The notes under the pieces: generated by a model
The model's database searches: none
The model's input: the letters and a program-made list of their open reading frames with translations, nothing else
Told to the model about the DNA's origin: nothing
From: Paucihalobacter ruber
Lineage (GTDB): Bacteria > Bacteroidota > Bacteroidia > Flavobacteriales > Flavobacteriaceae
Assembly (NCBI RefSeq): GCF_006494535.1
Contig: NZ_VHIQ01000003.1
Span: 124,001 to 188,000 of the forward strand
Direction of reading: 5' to 3'
DNA: 64,000 nt
Made by a program: the position numbers and the translations under genes
In this document: in pieces, positions 43,143 to 51,975 of the stretch
Position numbering within the stretch: position 1 is the first letter of the stretch
How the letters are laid out: the number at the start of each line of letters is the position of its first letter

Positions 43143-44092
43143 AACGATTTTTTTCGGTAAACGACGTACCAAATCTCGATAACCTCATCAAACAGGCGCG
43201 TCAATTAAAACAGCAGCCGCTGGCGCAACAACATTTGGGAAAAGGAAAAACCATAGGACTGGTGTTTCTAAATTCAAGTTTAAGAACACGCATCAGCACG
43301 GTTAAAGCAGCTCAGAATTTAGGTCTGGAAAGCATTGTTTTAAACGTAACTCAAGACAGCTGGAACTGGGAATTTAATGATGGCACCATTATGAATGGCA
43401 ACACTGTTGAACATATAAAAGATGCCGCAAGAGTTCTCAGTACCTATTGCGATATCATTGGCATTAGATGTTTTGCCGGTTTACAGGACAAGGCAGAAGA
43501 CACCTCAGAAAAAGTTTATATGCTTTTTGAAACCTACGCTACGGTGCCGGTAATTTCGTTAGAGTCGGCCACCCTGCACCCGTTGCAAAGTCTGGCAGAC
43601 TGTATTAGCATTGCCGAGCATAGCGCTAAAAATAGTTTCCCTAAAGTTGTTCTTAGCTGGGCACCGCACATCAAAGCCTTGCCTCAGGCTGTGGCCAATT
43701 CATTCGCACAATGGATGCATAAAATGCCATGCGAATTGGTTGTTACGCATCCCGAAGGTTATGAGTTAGACCCCAAATTTACCGGAAATGCCGCCATTGA
43801 ATACAACCAACAAAAGGCTTTGGAAAACGCCGACTTTGTGTATGTAAAAAACTGGTCGTCGTTTAATAATTACGGAAAAATTTTACCCGTTGAAGAAGAC
43901 TGGATGCTCACCAACAACAAACTGCGCATTAGCAATAATGCCAAAATCATGCATTGTTTGCCGGTTAGACGTAATTTAGAAGTGAGCGACGAAGTTTTAG
44001 ACAGCGCCAATTCGTTAATTTACGAACAAGCCAACAACCGAACCTACGCCGCACAGGTAGTACTTCAAAATATATTAACACATGCAACTTAA
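43139..44092 (+). CDS. argF': N-acylornithine transcarbamylase (ArgF' type)
   Basis: The 317-residue transcarbamylase has the carbamoyl-phosphate loop SSLRTR (residues 46-51) and the HPLQSLAD block. HCLPVRRNLEVSDEV comes near the end. It lacks the ornithine-specific SMG/STRTR combination of ordinary ArgF and matches the AOTCase/SOTCase group, which carbamoylates acetyl- or succinylornithine. The position that separates the two substrates in characterised enzymes (Pro90 in Bacteroides succinyl form, Glu92 in Xanthomonas acetyl form) is Val90 here (NGNTVEHIKDA), so specificity is open. It overlaps argB by 11 bp. Confidence 0.9.
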   Translation: MKRFFSVNDVPNLDNLIKQARQLKQQPLAQQHLGKGKTIGLVFLNSSLRTRISTVKAAQNLGLESIVLNVTQDSWNWEFNDGTIMNGNTVEHIKDAARVLSTYCDIIGIRCFAGLQDKAEDTSEKVYMLFETYATVPVISLESATLHPLQSLADCISIAEHSAKNSFPKVVLSWAPHIKALPQAVANSFAQWMHKMPCELVVTHPEGYELDPKFTGNAAIEYNQQKALENADFVYVKNWSSFNNYGKILPVEEDWMLTNNKLRISNNAKIMHCLPVRRNLEVSDEVLDSANSLIYEQANNRTYAAQVVLQNILTHAT

Positions 44093-44879
44093 TATTATTA
44101 AAATAGGCGGAAATATTATAGACAGTGAAACAGATTTGGCATTGTTTTTAGAGGATCTATCCCGGTTAAAAACGCCTTTTATCCTTGTTCACGGCGGCGG
44201 AAAACTGGCGACACAAATGGCTTCACAATTAAATATTCCGCAGCAAATGGTGCATGGCCGACGCATTACCAACGCCGAAACCTTAAAAGTAGCCACCATG
44301 GTGTATGCAGGTTATATCAATAAAACCATTGTTGCAGGTTTACAAAAATCGGGGGTTAATGCCATAGGCCTGTCAGGCGCAGATGCCAACATCATTAAAG
44401 CCTCAAAAAGATCGGCAACACCGGTTGATTACGGGTTTGTTGGAGATGTTGATTACGCTCATATTCAGAATAAAACCTTACAAGTATTTCTTGAACAAGA
44501 TTTAACACCGGTGGTATGTGCCATTACCCACGATGGCAACGGACAATTGCTAAACACCAATGCCGATACCATTGCCGCTCAAATTGCCTGCAGCATGAGC
44601 AACCATTTTAAAGTAAAACTCATATACTGCTTCGAAAAAAATGGGGTACTTTTAAACGCAGATCAGGATGACTCGGTGATACCCGAAATTGATGAAAGTA
44701 TGTTTCAAACCTATGTGAATAGCGGTATTATAAAAGACGGCATGATTCCGAAAATGGATAATTGTTTTTTTGCCCTCAATAATGGCGTTCAAGAAGTGAG
44801 AATACTGCATGCTTCTCAATTAAAAAATCACATCAACCATAACAGCAATGACGGAACAAGAATTACATCAACTCTATAA
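44082..44879 (+). CDS. argB: Acylglutamate kinase
   Basis: The 265-residue amino-acid kinase begins MQLNIIKIGGNIID, with FILVHGGGKLATQMA. VHGRRITNAETLKVATMVYAGYINK and GLSGADANIIKA follow as the substrate blocks, and the NTNADTIAAQIA block comes near the end. It phosphorylates N-acylglutamate. The arginine-sensitive N-terminal helix of the hexameric form is not obvious. It overlaps argF' by 11 bp and the next gene by 32 bp. Confidence 0.94.
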   Translation: MQLNIIKIGGNIIDSETDLALFLEDLSRLKTPFILVHGGGKLATQMASQLNIPQQMVHGRRITNAETLKVATMVYAGYINKTIVAGLQKSGVNAIGLSGADANIIKASKRSATPVDYGFVGDVDYAHIQNKTLQVFLEQDLTPVVCAITHDGNGQLLNTNADTIAAQIACSMSNHFKVKLIYCFEKNGVLLNADQDDSVIPEIDESMFQTYVNSGIIKDGMIPKMDNCFFALNNGVQEVRILHASQLKNHINHNSNDGTRITSTL

Positions 44880-45921
44880 CAGCGCTTTAAGTTTGTTAAA
44901 ACAGCTTATTAGTATACCGTCTTTCAGCAAAGAGGAAGCGCAAACTGCCGACTGTATTGAGAAATTTTTAAATAACCATGGTATAAAAACCCATCGTTCA
45001 GATAATAATATTTGGGCATTTAATAAGCATTTCAATAGCGACAAACCTACCATATTACTCAACTCACATCACGATACTGTAAATCCCAATTCTAATTATA
45101 CTTTAAATCCGTTTGAACCCATTGAAAAAGATGGCAAATTATACGGCCTTGGCAGTAACGATGCCGGCGGATGTTTGGTATCGCTAATTCACACGTTTTT
45201 ATATTTTTACGATCAGCCCAATCTTAATTACAACCTTATTATCAGCGCCACCGCCGAGGAAGAAATATCGGGCCTCAATGGTATTGAATCTATTTACAAC
45301 AAACTAGGTCCTATAGATTTTGCCATTGTTGGTGAACCAACCGAAATGCAATTAGCAATCGCCGAAAAAGGTCTCTTAGTGCTAGATTGTGAAGCCAAAG
45401 GAACCTCATCTCATGCGGCGCACCCTAATAATGACAATGCCATTATTAATGCCATGACCGATATTGAATGGATTTCAAAATATAAATTTGAAAAAGTCTC
45501 CCCGTTGCTGGGCGAAGTTAAAATGACTGTCACCATCATCAATGCCGGGACGCAACACAATGTAGTGCCCAATAGTTGTAAATTTACGGTAGATGTGCGC
45601 ACTACCGAACTGTATTCAAACCTGGAGGTTCTCAATATTATAAAATCTCACGTAAACAGTGAGGTCACACCGCGCTCATTACGACTCAACTCATCGCACA
45701 TGCCATTGGATCATGCATTTGTTAAAGCCGGTTTAGCTATTGGCCGCAGCTATTACGGCTCACCTACTTCGTCTGATCAGGCCGTTATACCGTGTATCTC
45801 TTTAAAAATGGGCCCGGGATTATCCACCAGATCACACAGCAGCGATGAGTATATATTTTTAAATGAAATAAAAGAAGGTATTAAAATTTACCACGACACG
45901 CTTGTTCAATTATTAAAATAA
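44848..45921 (+). CDS. argE: M20-family deacylase of arginine synthesis (ArgE-like)
   Basis: The 357-residue metallopeptidase-fold enzyme has zinc ligands in SHHDTVNP (His74, Asp76 near), GSNDAGG (Asp105), AEEEISG (Glu137/138), VGEPTE and SHSSDEY. It removes the acyl group from acylcitrulline or acylornithine. Placed after an ArgF' enzyme, acylcitrulline is the expected substrate. Its start lies 32 bp inside argB, a long overlap but the only ATG that gives the full N-terminus. Confidence 0.9.
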   Translation: MTEQELHQLYNSALSLLKQLISIPSFSKEEAQTADCIEKFLNNHGIKTHRSDNNIWAFNKHFNSDKPTILLNSHHDTVNPNSNYTLNPFEPIEKDGKLYGLGSNDAGGCLVSLIHTFLYFYDQPNLNYNLIISATAEEEISGLNGIESIYNKLGPIDFAIVGEPTEMQLAIAEKGLLVLDCEAKGTSSHAAHPNNDNAIINAMTDIEWISKYKFEKVSPLLGEVKMTVTIINAGTQHNVVPNSCKFTVDVRTTELYSNLEVLNIIKSHVNSEVTPRSLRLNSSHMPLDHAFVKAGLAIGRSYYGSPTSSDQAVIPCISLKMGPGLSTRSHSSDEYIFLNEIKEGIKIYHDTLVQLLK

Positions 45922-45952
45922 CACGCGTAAAAAACAAATAAAACCTAAAACT

Positions 45953-47266
45953 ATGTCTCAAAAAATATGGCAAAAAAAAGCTGAAAGCAATTTGGAACAC
46001 TCCCAAAAAGTTGAGGCTTTTACCGTTGGAAACGACATTGATTTTGATTTAAAACTCGCCAAATACGATGTCTTGGGCTCCCTGGCACACTGCGAAATGT
46101 TGTGCAGTATCAACTTGCTTACCGCAGAAGAATGGCAACAAATTCAAAAAGAATTAAATATAATTCTCGAAGACATTGAATCCGGTACTTTTATCATTGA
46201 AAGCGGTATTGAAGATGTGCACTCGCAAGTTGAGCATTTACTCACCAAACGCATTGGCGATGTCGGAAAAAAAATACACAGTGGCCGCTCAAGAAACGAT
46301 CAGGTGTTAACAGACCTCAAGTTGTTTTTTAAAGCTGAAATTTTAGATATCAAAAATCTCACCCGGAAGTTATTTGAGCAATTGATTGATTTAAGCAATC
46401 AACATAAAGACGTGTTGCTTCCGGGCTATACCCACTTACAAGTAGCCATGCCATCGTCTTTCGGGTTGTGGTTTGGGGCTTATGCCGAGAGCTTAACCGA
46501 CGATATGGAAGTATTGCTGGCGGCCTTCAACGTGGTAAATAAAAATCCGTTAGGTTCCGGTGCCGGTTATGGCTCGTCTTTTCCGTTAAACAGACAACTT
46601 ACCACCGAACTTTTGGGATTTAAAACCATGAATACCAACGTGGTTTACGCACAAATGACCCGTGGAAAATCTGAAAAAGTGTTGGCCATGGCTTTGGCAA
46701 CCATTGCAGCCACTTTGGCTAAATTTGCTTACGACAGCTGTTTGTATATGAGTCAGAATTTCGGGTTCATTGCATTTCCCGATTCGTTAACTACCGGCAG
46801 TAGCATTATGCCGCATAAAAAAAACCCGGATGTGTTTGAAATAATGCGTGCCAAATGCAACAGGATTCAGGCTTTGCCCAATGAAATTACGATTTTAATC
46901 AACAATTTACCTTCGGGTTATCACCGCGACGTACAATTAACCAAAGAATGTTTGTTTCCGGCGATTGACAGCTTAAAAGAATGTTTAGAAATGCTGCATT
47001 TTATGCTTCAACATGTAGAGATAAAAACAGATACCGTTAACCAAAATATCTACAAATATATGTTTAGCGTAGAGCAAGTCAATGAGGAAGTATTAAATGG
47101 TGTGGCATTTAGAGATGCCTATAAAAAAGTTGGTTTAGAGATTGAAAACGGTCATTTTGAACCCAACTTTAATGTAAAGCATTCGCACGAAGGCAGTATT
47201 GGCAACCTTTGCAATCACCACATTGAGGCGCAAATGAACAGTGTGCTCATCAAATTTGAAGAATAA
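45953..47266 (+). CDS. argH: Argininosuccinate lyase
   Basis: The 437-residue enzyme of the fumarase/aspartase fold has GSSIMPHKKNPDVFEIMRAKCNRI (here noted by its core SSIMPHKKNPD) as the signature. HSGRSRNDQVLTDLKLF and LPGYTHLQVAMP are further conserved blocks. It splits argininosuccinate into arginine and fumarate. It closes the operon; only 2 bp separate its stop from the stop of the convergent regulator gene, with no terminator in between. Confidence 0.95.
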   Translation: MSQKIWQKKAESNLEHSQKVEAFTVGNDIDFDLKLAKYDVLGSLAHCEMLCSINLLTAEEWQQIQKELNIILEDIESGTFIIESGIEDVHSQVEHLLTKRIGDVGKKIHSGRSRNDQVLTDLKLFFKAEILDIKNLTRKLFEQLIDLSNQHKDVLLPGYTHLQVAMPSSFGLWFGAYAESLTDDMEVLLAAFNVVNKNPLGSGAGYGSSFPLNRQLTTELLGFKTMNTNVVYAQMTRGKSEKVLAMALATIAATLAKFAYDSCLYMSQNFGFIAFPDSLTTGSSIMPHKKNPDVFEIMRAKCNRIQALPNEITILINNLPSGYHRDVQLTKECLFPAIDSLKECLEMLHFMLQHVEIKTDTVNQNIYKYMFSVEQVNEEVLNGVAFRDAYKKVGLEIENGHFEPNFNVKHSHEGSIGNLCNHHIEAQMNSVLIKFEE

Positions 47267-47268
47267 AA

Positions 47269-47760
47269 TCAGCCGTTCTTTTTTGAAGTTGGTAACTGCT
47301 TGATGTAGGCCGTACTTTTTTTCACTTCATTTAAAACAATAAAGCTGTGGTATTGCCCAATGTTTGGAATATCTGAAATGACATTCACGATAAAATCGTT
47401 GTAAGAATCAATATCATCAGCATAGATTTTAAGCATAAAATCGTAAGTACCCGATGTGCTCACCACTTCTAAAATTTGATGGTGTTTAACAATGGCTGCT
47501 TCAAAATTCTCCAAGGTTTTTTTTGACTGTTCCTTCATGGTGATATTGCAATAGGCAATTAAACCAATACCTAATTTCTGCCTGTCAACAAGCGCCACAT
47601 ACCTTTGAATGATTTGTTGCTTTTCGAGATTCTTTATGCGCTCATAAGTTGGCGTAAATGAAAGTCCGATTAAGTTACCCACCTCTTTCACCGAGATGGT
47701 GGAATCTTTCTGTAAAATGTTGAGAATTTTAAAATCTTTATCGTCTAATTGACTTTTCAT
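47269..47760 (-). CDS. Lrp/AsnC-family transcriptional regulator
   Basis: The 163-residue protein has an N-terminal helix-turn-helix (STISVKEVGNLIGLSFTPTYERI, with QIIQRYVALVDRQKLG after it). A C-terminal RAM effector domain (FEAAIVKHHQILEVVSTSGTYDFMLKI) follows. Such regulators sense amino acids and bind AT-rich palindromes. Convergence with argH and a shared AGATA/TATCT motif point to control of the arg operon and of itself. The effector is probably arginine or a related amino acid, but that is inference. Confidence 0.88.
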   Translation of the reverse strand: MKSQLDDKDFKILNILQKDSTISVKEVGNLIGLSFTPTYERIKNLEKQQIIQRYVALVDRQKLGIGLIAYCNITMKEQSKKTLENFEAAIVKHHQILEVVSTSGTYDFMLKIYADDIDSYNDFIVNVISDIPNIGQYHSFIVLNEVKKSTAYIKQLPTSKKNG

Positions 47761-47808
47761 AGATAATTATATCTGATATACAAATTTAACTATTTTACAT
47801 CATTCCAA
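47761..47808 (-). promoter_or_regulatory. Promoter and candidate autoregulatory operator of the Lrp/AsnC gene
   Basis: On the minus strand the -33 TTG (47806-47808), 17 bp spacing and TAAATTTG (47781-47788) fit the Bacteroidota pattern. An inverted repeat AGATAATTATATCT (47761-47774) follows directly before the ATG, at the expected transcription start. That position suits a self-binding repressor. Confidence 0.6.
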
Positions 47809-47857
47809 TAAATTAATTCAATTGAAATAACAAGCATAAAACAGCATTTTGAAGGTT

Positions 47858-47865
47858 TAGATTTG
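47858..47865 (+). promoter_or_regulatory. -7 element (TAGATTTG) of the transketolase genes
   Basis: TAGATTTG fits TAnnTTTG. It overlaps a TTG at 47863 that would otherwise be the longest start, and lies 90 bp before the ATG at 47956. This supports the internal ATG. A -33 match is not obvious. Confidence 0.45.
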
Positions 47866-47955
47866 ACTGAAAAAAATTATCAAAAACTATTAACAAATCA
47901 ACAATCGATGCTTTTAAAACCTTTACTTTTGAGGCATCAAAATTTTAACAACACA

Positions 47956-48804
47956 ATGAATTCTAACATCCCTTATTTAAAAGATTTAACTACTCAGGTC
48001 CGAAGAGATATTTTGAGAATGGTGCACAAAGTAAACTCGGGGCATCCCGGTGGATCACTTGGTTGTACCGAGTTTTTCGTGGTTTTGTATAATGTCATCA
48101 TGAAACACAACCCAAAATTTAACATGAATGGCGAAGGAGAAGATTTATTTTTTCTCTCTAACGGTCATATCTCACCTGTTTTTTATAGTGTGCTGGCAAG
48201 AGCCGGATACTTTAATATTGATGAACTCAACACCTTTAGACTCATTAATTCTCGGCTGCAAGGTCACCCAACAACCCATGAAGGTTTGCCGGGTATTAGA
48301 ATAGCCTCAGGATCTTTGGGTCAGGGTATGTCGGTTGCCATTGGCGCTGCACAAACTAAAACATTAAATAACGATTCTCATTTAATATACAGTTTACACG
48401 GTGATGGTGAATTGCAGGAAGGCCAAAATTGGGAAGCCATTATGTATGCCGCCGCCAATAAAATTGATAATTTAATTTCAACTGTTGATTTAAATGGTCA
48501 ACAAATAGATGGTTCTACAGACGATGTGTTGTACATGGGAGATCTCAAGGCCAAATTCGAAGCATTTGGATGGACGGTGATTGAAATTGATGAAGGTAAC
48601 TCAATTGAAGCCATTATTGAAGGTATGCAAACTGCCAAATCAAAAACGGGCCAAGGCAAACCGGTATGTGTATTGCTTAAAACCGTTATGGGTAATGGTG
48701 TAGATTTTATGATGCACACGCATGCCTGGCATGGTAAGGCACCAAACGACGAGCAATTGGCCGTTGGGTTAGCGCAAAATGCCGAAACTATTGGAGATTA
48801 CTAG
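47956..48804 (+). CDS. Transketolase, N-terminal (TPP-binding) subunit
   Basis: The protein has 282 residues from the ATG at 47956. A TTG at 47863 would add 31 residues unlike the family and overlaps a promoter element. HKVNSGHPGGSLGCTEFF, SNGHISP, and GDGELQEGQNWEA with DLNGQQIDG form the TPP and metal site. The split two-gene transketolase is usual in Bacteroidota. The second half begins about 50 bp downstream. It acts in the non-oxidative pentose phosphate pathway. Confidence 0.92.
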   Translation: MNSNIPYLKDLTTQVRRDILRMVHKVNSGHPGGSLGCTEFFVVLYNVIMKHNPKFNMNGEGEDLFFLSNGHISPVFYSVLARAGYFNIDELNTFRLINSRLQGHPTTHEGLPGIRIASGSLGQGMSVAIGAAQTKTLNNDSHLIYSLHGDGELQEGQNWEAIMYAAANKIDNLISTVDLNGQQIDGSTDDVLYMGDLKAKFEAFGWTVIEIDEGNSIEAIIEGMQTAKSKTGQGKPVCVLLKTVMGNGVDFMMHTHAWHGKAPNDEQLAVGLAQNAETIGDY

Positions 48805-48856
48805 AAAATTAATATAGAAGTTGAATCAAAAGATACCCGCTTTCGCGGACATGTAT

Positions 48857-49810
48857 ATGAAAACATTTACAAACACAGGAAATAAAGATACACGCTCCGG
48901 ATTTGGAGCCGGATTAACCGAACTAGGTAAAACCAACCCTAATGTGGTGGCACTTTGTGCCGATTTAACCGGTTCATTAAAAATGGAAGTCTTTCAAGAG
49001 AACCATCCTGAACGTTTTTTTCAGGTTGGAATCGCTGAAGCTAACATGATTGGGATTGCCGCAGGTATGACCATTGGCGGTAAAATCCCGTTTACAGGAA
49101 CCTTTGCTAATTTTTCCACCGGTCGTGTTTACGATCAAATAAGACAGAGTGTTGCCTACTCACATAAGAATGTAAAAATATGCGCCTCTCACGCCGGCGT
49201 TACGCTGGGCGAAGATGGTGCTACCCATCAAATCCTCGAAGATATTGGTTTAATGAAAATGCTTCCCGGAATGGTGGTTATCAATCCATGCGATTACAAC
49301 CAAACCAAGGCAGCAACCATTGCTATTGCGGAACATTACGGTCCGGTTTATTTGAGATTTGGTAGACCCAGTGTCCCTAATTTCACACCGGCAGATCAAA
49401 CTTTTGAAATTGGTAAAGCACTGCATTTAATAGATGGTAGCGATGTCACCATTTTAGCTACTGGGCATTTGGTTTGGGAAGCGCTAGAAGCTGCCAAAAC
49501 TTTAAATGAATTGGGCATTTCGGCCGAGGTTATTAATATTCACACCATAAAACCTTTAGATGATGAAGCCATTTTAAAATCGGTTAAAAAAACAGGTTGC
49601 GTGGTTACTTGCGAGGAACACAACTATTTAGGTGGTTTGGGTGAAAGTGTTGCCAGAGTGCTTAGTTTAAACCATCCGGCGCCCCAAGAATTTGTAGCTA
49701 CCAACGATACTTTTGGAGAGTCCGGCACACCGGCACAGTTAATGGACAAATACCAACTCAACAGCGCAGCCATTATTGAAAAAGCGCAAAAAGTAATCAG
49801 CAGAAAATAA
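48857..49810 (+). CDS. Transketolase, C-terminal (pyrimidine and C-terminal) subunit
   Basis: From the ATG at 48857 the protein has 317 residues, beginning MKTFTNTGNKDTRSGFGAGL, the family start. Upstream ATG (48851) and TTG (48821) codons are less likely. RFFQVGIAEANMIGIAAGMTIGGKIPFTGTFANF gives the conserved glutamate and FxxF loop, and HAGVTLGEDGATHQ gives the substrate histidine and loop. The C-terminal domain begins about DGSDVTILATGH. It partners the upstream gene to form one active enzyme. Confidence 0.92.
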   Translation: MKTFTNTGNKDTRSGFGAGLTELGKTNPNVVALCADLTGSLKMEVFQENHPERFFQVGIAEANMIGIAAGMTIGGKIPFTGTFANFSTGRVYDQIRQSVAYSHKNVKICASHAGVTLGEDGATHQILEDIGLMKMLPGMVVINPCDYNQTKAATIAIAEHYGPVYLRFGRPSVPNFTPADQTFEIGKALHLIDGSDVTILATGHLVWEALEAAKTLNELGISAEVINIHTIKPLDDEAILKSVKKTGCVVTCEEHNYLGGLGESVARVLSLNHPAPQEFVATNDTFGESGTPAQLMDKYQLNSAAIIEKAQKVISRK

Positions 49811-49894
49811 GTGAATTAATTAAGCGTTATAAGATATATATATTTATTTGGTAGGGTTATTGCTACTTTAATTGTTAAATAAATAAACGATATC

Positions 49895-50482
49895 ATGAAA
49901 AAACTTTTTTTAACAACTTGTTTTATTACACTATTTGGCCTTGTTGGTATGTCTCAAAATGGTAGTGGCTTTGGAATTAAGGGCGGCTTAAATTACAACG
50001 GTAACGGCGATTACTTTAATTCTATTTCAACCAATTTTGAAAATCCTGATAATACCTTCGGTTATCATTTAGGGATTTTCGGAAAAATTGGTAATAAGGT
50101 CTACCTGAGACCCGAATTGGTTTATACAAAAACCAAAAGTGATTACAACAGTGGTACATTTGATATGTCTAAACTGGATGCTCCAATTCTGGTGGGGTTA
50201 AAAATAATTGGTCCTTTGCACGTGTTTGCCGGTCCGTCTTTTCAATACATACTTGATACCGAATTTGAAGGTGTTACAATTGACAACATTGAAAACGATT
50301 TTTCAATAGGTTTAAACTTTGGTATTGGTGTTAATTTTAACTCCTTTGGAATTGACCTAAGATATGAACGCGGATTTAGCGAAAATGAAGGTACATTTTT
50401 AGATAATAATTTAGGAGTAGGTGGCAGACTAGATACCAGACCGGAGCAATTAATTCTGAGTCTTTCTATAAAACTGTTTTAA
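49895..50482 (+). CDS. Outer-membrane beta-barrel protein (PorT-like/OMP_b-brl family)
   Basis: The 195-residue protein has signal peptide MKKLFLTTCFITLFGLVGMSQ. GFGIKGGLNYNGNGDYF and VYLRPELVYTKTKSDY are typical strands of small flavobacterial barrels, and LRYERGFSENEG and RPEQLILSLSIKLF close the barrel with an aromatic C-terminus. It is monocistronic with a strong terminator right after its stop. Its role is unknown; porin or assembly factor are both possible. Confidence 0.8.
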   Translation: MKKLFLTTCFITLFGLVGMSQNGSGFGIKGGLNYNGNGDYFNSISTNFENPDNTFGYHLGIFGKIGNKVYLRPELVYTKTKSDYNSGTFDMSKLDAPILVGLKIIGPLHVFAGPSFQYILDTEFEGVTIDNIENDFSIGLNFGIGVNFNSFGIDLRYERGFSENEGTFLDNNLGVGGRLDTRPEQLILSLSIKLF

Positions 50483-50518
50483 AAAAAATGTCGCTCGAAT
50501 GAGCGACATTTTTTTTGA
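50481..50518. terminator. Bidirectional terminator between the beta-barrel and FKBP-like genes
   Basis: A perfect 10-bp stem AATGTCGCTC-GAAT-GAGCGACATT (50487-50510) is flanked by A and T runs on both sides. It serves the plus-strand barrel gene and the minus-strand FKBP-like gene that end on either side. Confidence 0.92.
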
Positions 50519-50522
50519 TTAT

Positions 50523-51470
50523 TTATGAATCCTCCGGCCAGGTCGGATCCAGATAGTCCGGTGTTCCGTTGTCATTAGAATCAGGGAACTCGATGGTGCC
50601 GTCTTCGCGAATAATAATTTCTTGTCTGGTTGGTACACCATCTCCATCGTCGTCTGAGTCTAAATAATTTGGAATACGATCACCGTCTGTATCATCATTA
50701 AATAAATTAAAATCCCCGTTTAAGTCTTCCATATAAGACGGCACACCGTCATTATCATGGTCGAGAACTTCAGTTTGAAATAATTCAAATTTAAAAATGA
50801 GATTAGAATAAAAAGGAACGCCCACCGGTGGTGTAGCAAAATAAGCCAATCCCGAAGGAATAAACATCACACCTACGCCATAATTAAAATATTGAACCGT
50901 ACCATCAGTATTGATACTAAAAGTTTCTGCGGCGTTGAATTCCGGTAATACTCTGTTCCATCCCGGTATGACGTTGGTTAAATCAAAGACTATTGGACTT
51001 GGAGTACTATCAAAAATAAAATCGTTTTGCAAATTTCCTGAATATCTAACTCTAACCGCATCAGAAAAATTAGGACGACCCTCTCCACTACCCTGATTTA
51101 AATTTAAAATATAATAAGTGTATTCAACGTCTTGAAAAGTGGTGGTTTTAGTCACCAAATTAGCATCACCCCAAAGGATTCGGTTTTCATTCGGATCCGG
51201 AAGCGGCAAATAGTTACCATTGTCATCTTTTGGTAGTTCGGTAATTGTAATATCTGCAACTGTAATGTTATTAAGTGCCTGCAGCTCAGAAAAGTTGTAG
51301 TAGTGCGTTTGGAGATATCCTACAAGCGAATCGTTATCAACAATTTGTTGTTCAGTTCTGTCTCTTTCAGGTACCGGTTGAAAGTCGGGATCATCGGGTG
51401 AGCACGAAATACCAACAACTATAAAAACAGCAATTAATAGTCCTCCAAATTTTTTCGTTTTGTTCATCAT
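50523..51470 (-). CDS. Lipoprotein with FKBP-type peptidyl-prolyl isomerase domain and calcium-type Asp-rich C-terminus
   Basis: From the ATG pair at 51470/51467 the product is about 315 residues, with a lipoprotein-type signal (FIVVGISCSPDDPD). An in-frame extension upstream is unlikely. RVRYSGNLQNDFIFDST, FDLTNVIPGWNRVLPEF and FIPSGLAYF resemble the FKBP fold, with several catalytic aromatics changed. The last ~90 residues hold DHDNDGVPSYM, DTDGDRIPNYLDSDDDGDGVP and SNDNGTPDYLDP, thrombospondin-3-like calcium loops. It probably sits on the outer membrane or cell surface as a folding helper. Confidence 0.82.
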   Translation of the reverse strand: MMNKTKKFGGLLIAVFIVVGISCSPDDPDFQPVPERDRTEQQIVDNDSLVGYLQTHYYNFSELQALNNITVADITITELPKDDNGNYLPLPDPNENRILWGDANLVTKTTTFQDVEYTYYILNLNQGSGEGRPNFSDAVRVRYSGNLQNDFIFDSTPSPIVFDLTNVIPGWNRVLPEFNAAETFSINTDGTVQYFNYGVGVMFIPSGLAYFATPPVGVPFYSNLIFKFELFQTEVLDHDNDGVPSYMEDLNGDFNLFNDDTDGDRIPNYLDSDDDGDGVPTRQEIIIREDGTIEFPDSNDNGTPDYLDPTWPEDS

Positions 51471-51518
51471 TATTCTTATGTTGCCATTACGGCGTTTTAA
51501 TCTAAATGTATTATTGCT

Positions 51519-51526
51519 TAAATTTG
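51519..51526 (+). promoter_or_regulatory. -7 element (TAAATTTG) of the S4-protein operon
   Basis: TAAATTTG matches TAnnTTTG and lies 68 bp upstream of the S4 gene start at 51595, in the gap between divergent genes. The -33 element is not clear. Confidence 0.4.
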
Positions 51527-51594
51527 AGCGTGCAAGATACAATTTTATAACATTTTTGCACTGAATACTTAACGTAGTTTTTGGTAAAAATAAT

Positions 51595-51975
51595 ATGCGA
51601 ATAGACAAATACTTATGGTGTGTACGGTACTATAAAACTAGAAACATGGCTACCGAAGCCGTTAAAAAAGGCCATATTAAGATAAACGGACAGGTTGTGA
51701 AGCCGAGTCGTGAGGTCTATCCATTAGACGAAATTGAATTGCGAAAAAATCAAATCAACTACAAACTAAAGGTGAACGACATCCCTGAAAACAGATTGGG
51801 AGCCAAATTGGTTGACATCTACAGAACCGATCTTACTCCTAAAGAAGCCTATGAGGCATTAGAGTTGTTAAAATATTCAAAAGAGTATTACAGGAAAAAA
51901 GGAACAGGTAGGCCAACCAAAAAAGACCGAAGAGATATAGACGATTTTACAGATGAACCAGATGTTGACTTTTAA
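51595..51975 (+). CDS. S4-domain RNA-binding protein (Hsp15-like)
   Basis: The 126-residue protein begins MRIDKYLWCVRYYKTRNMAT, the S4 RNA-binding domain, with KKGHIKINGQVVKPSREVYPLDEI. A basic and acidic tail (RKKGTGRPTKKDRRDIDDF) follows. The E. coli relative binds free 50S subunits with stuck nascent chains. A similar ribosome-linked role is likely here. Its end overlaps the next gene by about 14-23 bp. Confidence 0.9.
   Translation: MRIDKYLWCVRYYKTRNMATEAVKKGHIKINGQVVKPSREVYPLDEIELRKNQINYKLKVNDIPENRLGAKLVDIYRTDLTPKEAYEALELLKYSKEYYRKKGTGRPTKKDRRDIDDFTDEPDVDF

Noticed and set aside
51471-51608. 46-residue N-terminal extension of the FKBP-like lipoprotein
   Set aside because: It would place the lipoprotein signal internally and overlaps the divergent S4 gene; the ATG pair at 51470/51467 is better.
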